DNA of 64,000 nt, from assembly GCA_037447655.1 (NCBI GenBank), contig JBBHKE010001518.1, positions 1 to 64,000 of the forward strand, read 5' to 3'. The notes below the pieces were generated by a model. The model searched no databases. It saw only the letters and a program-made list of their open reading frames with translations, and was not told the origin of the DNA. A program made the translations under genes and the position numbers. This DNA is from Zygnema cylindricum (Eukaryota; Streptophyta; Zygnematophyceae; Zygnematales; Zygnemataceae). The first letter of the stretch is position 1; every line of letters starts with the position of its first letter. Of the stretch, positions 56,990 to 64,000 are shown one piece after another.

Positions 56990-59900
56990 CACTATCCCTC
57001 CTCCCCCCCTTCATCCTCCCCCTATCCCTCCACTTCTCGCTTACCCAACCCCTCACCCTCCCCCTCATTCCCCTCCTTTTACTCCACCTCCCCCTCCCGT
57101 TTTCCTCCACCTCCATATCACCGTTCCCTCTTCCTCCAGCTCCTCCTCCAATTTCCCCTCTCTCTCTTGTTACGGCTTTCCCTTCTCCCCCTCCCCCTCC
57201 ACCTCCTCCCGCTCCCACTCCCAGTTTCCCTCCTCCCCCTTCCCTTCCCTCTCCCTCTACTTCTCCCCCCCCCCCTCCAGATCCTCCTCCCCCTTCCCCT
57301 CCCCATCCGTATTCCCCTCCCCATCTATATTCCTCTCCCCCTCACCCACAGTCTCCCTCTCCCTCTCCCTCGCTAACGACCTCTCCATCTCCCTCTCCCT
57401 CTCTCACTTCCTTTCGCTCCCCCTCTCCTTTTACCTCTCCCTCACTCTCTCCCTCTTCCTTTCCCACTTACCCTCTCTTCCCCTCTCCCTCTCCCTCTTC
57501 CTCTCCCTCTTCATCTCCCCCGCACTCTCCCTCTCCCTTTTACCTTCCTTTCTCCTTCCCTCTCCCTCCTCCTTTTCATATCCCTCTTCCTTTTCGACCC
57601 CCTCTCCGTTCCCCTCCTCCCTCTCATTCCCCCGCTGACTCTCTTGCTCCCTCCCTCTCTCCCTCTCCCTTTCCCTCCCCCTCCTTCCAGTCATTCTCCC
57701 TCACCCTCTCTCGCTTCCTCTCCCTCACCCTCTCCCTCTCCCTCTCCCTCCCCCTTCCCCTCTCCCTCTCCCTTTTTCTCTCCCTCTCCATCTCTCTCCC
57801 TCTCCCTCTCCCCCACTCCCCCTCTTATTCCCCCCTCTCCTCTCCTCCCATTCCCCTCCTCTCCCCCCTCCCTCAGAGAATTTGCAATGTTTGAATCAAG
57901 TCAATGTTGATGCCAATATATTAATGTTGATTCTTAGATATTGTGGTCTAATTTGGTCGCATGTCACGTCGCGCATTTCATTTCGTCTTGTTTAATTTGT
58001 ACTATTTCTGTGTGTATTTTTTTTGTGTGTACACGTTTTGTTTTGTTTTCTTATTTCATACAAGTTAAGTTTTTGTAAAAATATTTCTGTTAGTTTTCTT
58101 TTCATTTCTTTCGGTTTGCGTTGCTCCTTGGTCTACGCCTAAGTTCCGCGTGAAGTTTAGTTTGCGACTTAAATCGCGAATTAGTTTTACGGACTAATTT
58201 TTACAGCTAAGTTAAAATGCCAGGTTGTGAGTGAGTTAAAATCATCGATATCTAACAAATATAAATTTGATGTGTACGAAAAGACTCGAAATAATGTGAA
58301 TGTAATTTGCCAAGAGCTTATGATGACTCTATGATACGTTTATGAGTCTCCAATTCTTGCAATGTGAGCTAGTGATGTTTCAACAGAAACTGATTTCGCT
58401 GGCGGGTCTACAGACTTCAACATTCAATTTTGGAGAGGCTCATTATAAAGCGTCCTTCCTGCTAATCCTTTCGGTCGGGATAGATTCAAAAGGGCAGGCA
58501 TTTTCAAGTATCAGCTACGTGATTTGTAATTTAGTTTGGCCCGGTATGTTGATGCAAAAAATTAGAATAGGGTAGGAGGAAAAAAAGCCAAAAAATCTAT
58601 GAAGGAGGAACCGGATCCCGGTTTGGGTGAAAGTTTTTTCGAATCTAAAAAGACGAAGACGATAAGGAAAACCAACAAAAATAAAAAGAAAACGATGAAG
58701 ACAAAAAAGAAGAAAAAAAAGAAGAAAAATAAGAAGAAAAGAACGACGAAGGAGATTAAGAAAAAGATCAAAATGAAGAAGAAGAAGACAATGAACATGA
58801 ATAAGACGAAGAAGAAAAACCGAAGTAGACAAAGAACCCAAAGAAGACAAAAAAGCCGAAGAAAGCAAAGAAGTCGCGAATAGAAAATAGAAGAGAAAAT
58901 AGAAGAGAGAGGAGATGAGAGAAGAGAAGAGAGAAGAGAGAAGAGAAGTAGGAGGAGAAGGAGAAGGAGAAGGTGAAGGTGAAGGTGAACGGGGTGCGTA
59001 CAACTCCAAGGAGGAGGACAAAGGACTTGTGTGGATTTTTGGGACTAGCGTGACAAGAGTCTATAAAATTTTTAGGGGTCCATTTTTGTTCTATTTTGCT
59101 TGGGACTTTAGTGTTTCTTGGTGGAGTCGAATCAATTGCAGAGGAAGTTCCTATAAAATGTGAAATGACGAGTGTGTCGTTCATGAGTAAAGTGAAAAGA
59201 GAATTGACAAGAAGGTCCTTGTACGACACACTACCTAGGAATTTCGTGCATCTATTTGTAATTGGTGTCATGAATGCAACAAAACTAAAATTTTGGGGTT
59301 CATCAAGTTTTTTCTATGTATGCGATTTTGTATGTGCACAAGAGGACTTGTGCTGACCAATAATTCAAGAGGGGTGACCGACATTTCGAGAGGGGGGGAC
59401 GATTAAGCCTCCAATGACTTGTTAATTGTTGTGAAAGAGTCGGTAACGACCTGGTAGCTCCGCCTTCAAAAAAATTCGATGAGATTGGCATTGGTAGGGA
59501 AAATTTAGGGTTTGAATTGCCTGTGAAAGGGAAAGTGAACGTTCAGTACACGGGCAATTTGGGCCTCAACGTTAGAACGAATGGAGGGTTACGAATATCT
59601 TAACGCATGTTGGAAAGGCGTTTTTACTTTTGACTTCGATTTTGGACGCTAACGAGTTATATTCACGAACGTATTTGTGAAGAAATGACCACTTTTGGGT
59701 CACAGTGAGAGTATAAATTTCCCTCATTGAGATGGGAAATGTTAGCATTTGCAATGTGTGATTAAATGTGAATGTCAACATAGTTATGTTGGTTCGTACA
59801 TAGTGTGGTTCAATTGGTCGCGCGTCACGTCACGCATTGTATTTCCCTTTGTTTCATTTGTGATATTTCCGTGTGTACGATTTGTTTTGTGCTTATTGTT

Positions 59901-61634
59901 TATTTCGTTCCGTTCTGTGCAAGTTAAGTTCCCATACAAGACTTATAGTATTTTAGCTTCGAGAAGTTTGGGTTAACATCATTCCTTATTTTTTGTCCAA
60001 GTTCAATGTGAAGGTTTGCGGATTTCATTTCTGAAATGATTTAGGCGGTTAAAAAGTCAGCTTAGAAATTTTTCGGTTCGAGAACCATAATTCTATTCTG
60101 TTGAGACTTTTGTTTTGATTTTCATCGACGATGGATGTTATTTCAATATTTATTTGGCTTCTATGGACAATTTTTTCCTTCCTGTTTTCTCACCCTCTTC
60201 TTTCCTTTTCCCTTCCCCCTCTTTCCCCTTTCTCTCTTCCTTTCTCCCCCCCTCCTTTTTTTCTCCCCTTTAATCTCCCTCCTTCCCATCTCTCTGATTT
60301 CTCCTCCCTTCTCCATCCCTCTGCCTACTTATCTAGTCATCTGTCACATACAAAACATCTTGTTGGACGGAAAGTCATTTTCCTTCACGTCTAAGAAGAC
60401 TTATCTAAGCTAAAACGACAACATTCAAATGAATGGAGTTAGTTTAAAATCCTTCCCTCTTTGACAAAATCAGATGTAAGATAGTTTTTTTTTTTTTTTT
60501 TTTTTTTCTACTGATGCATACTTATCTGTTAATATCCTGTCTTTTATGGGAGAAGATGGTTCCCTCCTCTTTCCCCCTTTCCACCCATCCACGGTTTTCA
60601 TCCTCCTTCCCTTCCTCTCCCATTATATCTTTCTTCTTCCCTCCCCTCTCCCCTTCACCATTTCACCTCCCCACCCCGGCATTCCCTTCTCCCCCCTCCC
60701 CTCCCCCATCTACCTCCCCTCTCCCCCCATCTACCTTCCCTCTCCCCCCATCTACCTCCCCTCCACTGCCCCTTTAAGCCTCACAAAGCCCCAGTCCCCT
60801 TTAAAATCTAAAGTCATAAAATTCAAAGTCCTTTTAAAATCCCATCGCACCAAAGAGTGCACCCGAACTAGGAACATATTTCAGTGCGGAATTCAGTGCG
60901 AAATTCAGTGCGAAATACAGAGAGAGGGCCGGGAGGGGGGAGGGAGGAGGGGGGCGTGGGGGGGGGGGGGGGGGGGGGGAGAGAGAGGAAGGGAGGGAGC
61001 GGACTTGTCACAGCAAAGAGTGCACGCAGTCGAAGATAAACGACTCACATTGAATTCACGCGACCGGCGTCGTCGCATGTGAAGGGTACGGCCGTCCAGC
61101 CCCACTCCCACGGATCCCCTCTAGAACATTCGATCGCGGGAAAGTCCCCCTTGTTTTTGACGCCCGCCCTCACCGCCTCCAGAGCCGACTCTGCAGCAGC
61201 CGCCGTACGGACAATCGTACGGAAAATCGTACGGGAATCAGCACGGCCATTCGTACGGACATGCGTACGGATAGTCATATGGGAATCGGTATGGACAGTC
61301 GTACGGCCAGCCGTACGGACAGTTATACGGATGGTCGTACGGACATACGCGCGGACAGTCGTAGGGACAGTCGTACGGACATTAGTGCGGAAATTGGTAC
61401 GGAAATTAGTACGGAAAGAAGAAAGGAAAGACCCGTTAGAAAGAGAGTTTGAGCCACTTTTCGCACGTGTGAATACATGGACTGCACACACCTACCATCC
61501 GGGGGGGGAAAGGAGGTCAAGGGAGGGGAAAACCTACTGTCTGCCGCCGCCATGGGTCCGGTGTAATATCCCGTTACAAGTGCCACGTGGCACGCTAAGA
61601 TCAACAATGTCACGGTAACCTTGGTGGCAGCCAT
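46299..61634 (-). CDS. Gene B: secreted LRR / EGF-like / proline-rich protein
   Basis: Minus-strand exons: 61634-61538, 61190-61049, 53922-53851, 50562-50491, 49140-49069, 47854-47577, 46537-46299. They join without a stop into 972 nt, about 323 aa, with intron phases 1, 2, 2, 2, 2, 1, the same as gene A. Order: signal peptide, LRR N-cap, three LRRs, a 10-Cys EGF-like region, and a basic proline-rich tail. The first LRR of gene A (LRGRIAEEIG) has no partner here. All splice sites are GT-AG. Likely a secreted or cell-wall recognition protein; no kinase or membrane segment was found. The closed frame across seven exons argues that it is a live gene. Confidence 0.75.
47228..47254. repeat. T homopolymer (27)
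   Basis: Uninterrupted T run in the last intron of gene B. Confidence 0.95.
47577..47854 (-). CDS. Gene B cysteine-rich EGF-like exon
   Basis: A 278-bp exon from TTTACAG to AAAT|GTACGT. It reads GIISNYFTGP, then 10 cysteines including CEAFCNATQLGGPCGGGGIC and ACNKGY. It aligns with the gene A exon almost throughout, and all cysteine positions agree. N-glycosylation motifs NAT and NGT are kept. Confidence 0.8.
48775..49390 (-). repeat. Gene B LRR module 1 (exon plus flanks)
   Basis: Contains the 49069-49140 LRR exon. The flanks share with modules 2 to 4 the ordered words ATCTACATCT...AATCAT.ATCCCC (left) and CAATTGTATTTGTTTGCATGCACTC...ACCCTC (right). The repeat therefore includes introns, not only the exon. 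Confidence 0.8.
49069..49140 (-). CDS. Gene B LRR exon (last)
   Basis: A 72-bp exon between GTCGCAG and GTAAGA, reading SYNQLSGSITSSIIQLTSLQ. Two LRR positions differ from consensus (T for P, I for G), so this repeat is the most diverged of the three. Phase 2 at both ends. Confidence 0.75.
50020..50048. repeat. A homopolymer (29)
   Basis: Uninterrupted A run in a gene B intron, followed by further A-rich sequence. Confidence 0.95.
50215..50830 (-). repeat. Gene B LRR module 2 (exon plus flanks)
   Basis: Contains the 50491-50562 exon with the shared left flank (CACATCTATTTCAATCATGATCCCC) in the part near 50240 and right flank (CACAATTGCGTTTATTCGCATG) near 50665. Clearly alignable with module 1. 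Confidence 0.8.
50491..50562 (-). CDS. Gene B LRR exon (second)
   Basis: A 72-bp exon between GTCACAG and GTAAGA, reading YLNNNQMSGSIPSSIGKLTS, then LQYL. Canonical plant-type LRR, phase 2 at both ends. Confidence 0.8.
50831..53583. other. Gene B intron, no further exon recognised
   Basis: Short frames at 51848-52030 (-), 52675-52872 (-) and 53047-53262 (+) have no recognisable domain. A C/T-rich tract lies at 52040-52200. Confidence 0.45.
53584..54070 (-). repeat. Gene B LRR module 3 (exon plus flanks)
   Basis: Contains the 53851-53922 exon, a left flank with CCACATCTATGTCAATCATG and a shorter right flank with ACAATCGCATTGGTTTGCAT. Confidence 0.75.
53851..53922 (-). CDS. Gene B LRR exon (first)
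   Basis: A 72-bp exon between GTCACAG and GTAAGG, reading WLNNNQLSGNIPLSIGQLTS, then LKFL. Phase 2 at both ends. It is 7.1 kb from the N-cap exon, so an earlier LRR exon could have been lost between them. Confidence 0.8.
54640..55270 (-). repeat. Gene B LRR module 4, exon replaced
   Basis: Has the module left flank (CATATCTATTTCAATCATGA, near 54650) and right flank (TTGCATTTGTTCATATGCA, near 55120), but no LRR exon between them. Instead 54830-55045 matches the end of the N-cap exon and the start of intron 2 (60778-61060). No acceptor precedes this exon fragment, so it is not expected to be spliced in. Confidence 0.7.
54830..55045 (-). repeat. Copy of exon 2 end and intron 2 start
   Basis: Shares with 60778-61060 the words CAAAGAGTGCACGCAG, CGAAGATAAA.GACTCACATT, AGAGTGCACCCGA and CCCTTTAAGCCTC, in the same order and orientation. 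It includes two to three 12-bp AATTTCGCACTG units. Confidence 0.85.
55600..55765. repeat. ATT/ATA trinucleotide tract
   Basis: Runs of TTATTATTATTA with TACTAC interruptions. The minus-strand Ile/Val frame across it is an artefact. Confidence 0.9.
56255..57880 (+). repeat. 1.6-kb polypyrimidine (CCCTCT)n tract
   Basis: C and T make up nearly all bases, in CTCTCCCTCTCCC-type units, including an unbroken run of 43 C at 56954-56996. In gene B's transcript it is a GGGAGA-rich purine tract. Long Ser/Pro/Leu and Arg/Gly/Glu frames here are not genes. Confidence 0.95.
57885..60070 (+). mobile_element. Short LTR-like element in gene B intron
   Basis: Diverged direct repeats of about 330 bp flank it: 57885-58215 and 59742-60070, sharing TTTGCAATGT, TTGGTCGC.TGTCACGTC.CGCAT and CAAGTTAAGTT. 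The 1.5 kb between them has no recognised polymerase and includes an A/G-rich Lys-coding stretch (58600-58985). It may be a non-autonomous LTR element (TRIM/LARD type). Orientation is uncertain. Confidence 0.45.
60778..61060 (-). repeat. Intron 2 start of gene B, duplicated at 54830-55045
   Basis: The parent of the copy in module 4. On the minus strand it runs from the end of exon 2 through the donor, a purine tract with 22 G (60958-60979), and a short 12-bp array (60880-60925, AATTTCGCACTG units). Confidence 0.85.
60880..60925 (-). repeat. 12-bp minisatellite in gene B intron 2
   Basis: Three to four units of AATTTCGCACTG on the coding strand. This is the same unit, in the same orientation and intron, as the 13-copy array of gene A. 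Confidence 0.8.
61049..61190 (-). CDS. Gene B exon 2: LRR N-terminal cap
   Basis: Acceptor GCTGCAG and donor AAT|GTGAGT as in gene A. Reads KSALEAVRAGVKNKGDFPAI, then C-SRGDPWEWGW-TAVPFTCDDAGRV. The GDPWxWxW ... C..xGRV pattern is that of the plant LRRNT cap with its two cysteines. It is 10 codons longer than in gene A. Confidence 0.8.
61200..61425 (-). repeat. 12-bp CGTACGG minisatellite in gene B intron 1
   Basis: About 18 degenerate units of GTACGGACAGTC on the + strand, ending 10 bases before exon 2's acceptor on the coding strand. It fills most of the 347-bp intron 1. Period is 12 bp, like the intron 2 arrays, but the unit differs. Confidence 0.9.
61538..61634 (-). CDS. Gene B exon 1: signal peptide
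   Basis: ATG in a gccATGG context. Encodes MAATKVTVTLLILACHVALV followed by TGYY, a good secretory signal. Donor GACA|GTAGGT, phase 1, at the same place as in gene A. The CCACGTGGCAC stretch coding for HVA is kept in both genes. Confidence 0.75.
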
Positions 61635-62525
61635 GGCTTCGAACTCGCCACGTCAGGGGGGTATACAAAATTTGATTAAATCATGGTGGTGACTGGGAAA
61701 AACCGTTTATTCCTGTTTATTTAAATGAGTTAAGGACCAACAGGGTAAACTAACCCTAATCGGACGAGCGGTCTTCTAAACCGTTTTTTTGTGTAGTTTT
61801 CAGTTTCACAGTAATACTGTCGGCTTGGACTGTTTATTTATTTCCGTACATCGTTTTCGGTTACCTGTTATCGGTTCAGCCAATTTCCTTTTTCCTTCAA
61901 GCGTGCGAAGGAACAATTGGTGTTGCAAAAGAATCTGACGAGCGGTCTTTTGAACAGTCGTACAGTTTCACATTAATGTGGTCGGCGGGGACTGTACTTG
62001 ACCGTACGGTATTCTCCGTACATATGGTATTTGTCGACGCGGAAAGAGATTTTGGTCTCGCCGACGTGGAAAATGAATCCGTGAATTTACCTGGTGTACT
62101 TTTTGTTTGTCGGGACTCTGGACTGACCTTTAGGTATCGAATTTATTTTCCACGATACAGATGGGCTGCTTAGCAGAGGTCGCAAACGGCTAACCGAAAC
62201 CGTAACCGACCGTTAACCGACCGCCCGCGTCGGATCCCGAACGGATTCGGGTGCCCAATTTGGGGGGGCGGGCGGATTCGGGCGGTTGATTCACAGAAAA
62301 AAAATAAAAATCGGTTACGGTCGGGTAAGCAAAAAACGAAAAAAAATGAAAGTTTTGTACTGTTCATACATCCAACATTATTGTACTTTAAGCTCTTGTT
62401 ATCGTGGAAGGTATACGGGAGATGTACAATTAATATTGTACTTATTCGGGTACGGACGGGTACAAGTAGTCGCGAGTAATCGAGTTTCGTTTAACTTTTT
62501 CTTTCGTAAACAAGTTTCCAGTAAC
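61635..62525. other. Upstream region of gene B
   Basis: Presumed promoter side of gene B; a TGACGTGG (ACGT-core) word lies just upstream of the ATG, at about 61648-61655. 62095-62200 is a partial, earlier copy of the 305-bp repeat that follows. No gene is seen. Confidence 0.4.
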
Positions 62526-63126
62526 GGTTAACAATTTTGGAGCGTGACATAACCCGGTTGGGCGTCGGGTAGTCAGATTTTGAAAAAAAAAACGGATAGT
62601 TTCGGTTATCTAAAATTTTGACTTTTGCGACCGCTGCCTGGTGTACATTTTCTTTGTCTGGACTGACCTTTCGGTATCGAATTTTCCACAATACAGATGT
62701 GCTGCTTAGTGCTTACTCATCATGTATGGTATTGCGTCCCATTATGTTAATATATATTGCAATACGAAATCGAGCACAATATTACATTCGATATTTCAAA
62801 CGAAAAGGGTACATGGCACAGGTCGCAAACGGTTAACAATTTTGGAGGGTCACATAACCCGGTCGGGCGTCATAGAGTCAAATTTTGAAAAAAAAAAAAA
62901 CGGACCGTTTCGGTTATCTAAAATTTTGACTTTTGCGACCGCTGCTTGGTGTACTTTTTCTTTGTCTGGACTGACCTTTCGGTATCAATTTTTCCACGAT
63001 ACAGATGGGTTGCATAGTGCTTACTCATCATTATGGTATCGCGTCCCATTATGTAAATCTATATTGAGTTACAAAATCAAGCACAATATTACATTCGATA
63101 TTTCATACGAGAAGGGTACATGGTAC
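62526..63126 (+). repeat. 305-bp tandem duplication
   Basis: Copies 62526-62830 and 62831-63126 are alike throughout, starting GGTTAACAATTTTGGAG and including GGTTATCTAAAATTTTGACT and GGACTGACCTTTCGGTATC. A third, partial copy is at 62095-62200. Confidence 0.9.
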
Positions 63127-64000
63127 TGGAGGAACAGTATCATCATACAACCAAGAGCCGAAAGTTAATGCACCTGAAATTTAATAAAGGCAAAAAGAAC
63201 CTTAGGGGGTGTGCCTACGTGTTAAAGTAATGGTTTTTTTCTCTAATTTTTCATAGAAAATGGGAATTGCAACAAGAAGTTTTTACGCCATACTAAAATT
63301 GGGCAAGAACCAAAGTACATTTGGCATCCTCTTCAAACTTTTAAAGAACTCTTATTTGGCGTTATTATCTTTTCAACACACTTCAAGCTCATCTTCACAC
63401 TTTGAATAAAAACGACTCGAGAGGTGATTTTGATAAAAGTAACAGCCGATTGACGAATAGAAAAACAATGTTGCATGGGTGAAACATCTTCTAAAACATT
63501 ATCTCGTAGTTGGGAGAGTCCATTAAAACAATGTGTTTGTCCAATTGCAAACTGTTTTTTTGTTTGTTTGGTTGTACGAAATTTCTTTCCACCATTTGTA
63601 GAAGTAGGCGATTGCTTATTTTGTCCACGTGTGGGCGTCTACAATTGTTCGCATTTTGATGGCATCTACAGCTATCGCAAGTTTTGGAGACGTCTACAGC
63701 CGTCACATATTTAAAGTAATGAAGGTGCAAGTAACGATTGACACAATAACACTTTGAAAAGTACACCGTAAAATTTGCGCTCAAATCCAAAGTAACATTC
63801 TAAAGATTCAGTGACATGGGCACATCGCCTTTAGCTATGTACCCATGTAATCAAAACTTTGAAATGTAACTTTAGGTCTAGGTGAAGATTCTCTTTACTA
63901 TTTTTCAGAGTATTTTGACGTCCGAAATATAACTAATTATTGAATTTTTCATTACTTTAATTATGTGATAGTTGTAAACATCCATAAAACTTGAGACGGT
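63127..64000. other. AT-rich flank, no gene seen
   Basis: Only short frames up to about 99 codons, without recognisable domains. Confidence 0.5.

Noticed and set aside
56255-57900. Long Ser/Pro/Leu frames (+) and Gly/Arg/Glu frames (-)
   Set aside because: Pure products of the CCCTCT microsatellite, open in several frames at once.
58599-58883. Lys-rich 94-codon frame resembling a nuclear basic protein
   Set aside because: Low-complexity A/G-rich DNA inside an LTR-like repeat pair; only lysine-rich composition supports it.
61045-61618. VRTT-type repeat proteins from both strands
   Set aside because: The 12-bp GTACGG array lies within intron 1 of gene B; the real exons lie on either side of it.

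Overview
This is a eukaryotic, repeat-rich, AT-leaning window with few and small exons, large introns, GT-AG splice sites and many decayed Ty1/copia retrotransposons. Plant-type leucine-rich repeats (LxxNxLSGxIPxxIGxL) and plant-like copia polyproteins point to the green lineage. A streptophyte (charophyte) alga such as Chara would fit, but I cannot prove the species from sequence alone. I see no rRNA, CRISPR or bacterial features.

The core of the window is a pair of paralogous, multi-exon genes facing each other tail to tail. Gene A runs on + from 5993 to 27354 and gene B on - from 61634 to 46299. Both encode, in the same exon order and intron phases: a signal-peptide exon, an N-terminal LRR cap exon, several single-repeat LRR exons of exactly 72 bp with phase 2 at both ends, one exon with 10 conserved cysteines (EGF-like), and a proline-rich C-terminal exon. 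Joining the exons keeps gene B open for about 323 codons. Gene A is open (about 310 codons) only if its 70-bp LRR exon at 21629-21698 is skipped. No membrane segment or kinase exon was found after the proline-rich exons, so the products look like secreted or cell-wall LRR proteins, or the remains of receptor ectodomains.

Layout. 1-5992: AT-rich flank with an 840-bp direct duplication that carries a TA-flanked MITE in both copies. 5993-7909: first five exons of gene A, with a 12-bp intronic minisatellite and a tRNA-like sequence. 7910-21628: a 13.7-kb intron filled by one rearranged copia element (-) and a second copia relic (+). 21629-27354: the rest of gene A, with a T-rich tract, a GC-rich palindromic island and a ~45-bp minisatellite in its introns. 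27355-46298: the intergenic core between the two gene ends, with 800-bp direct repeats around a ~100-bp tandem array, a deleted copia (-), a copia RT relic (+), an inverted-repeat element and a nearly complete but broken copia with both LTRs (+). 46299-61634: gene B, whose LRR exons sit in repeated exon-plus-intron modules and whose long intron holds a 1.6-kb polypyrimidine tract and a short LTR-like repeat pair. 61635-64000: flank with a 305-bp tandem duplication.

Two themes recur. First, the LRR genes evolve by copying whole 72-bp exons with their intron flanks, which is frame-neutral. Second, short local tandem duplications (about 28 to 424 bp) occur repeatedly in and around the transposons, which suggests a characteristic mutational process in this genome.
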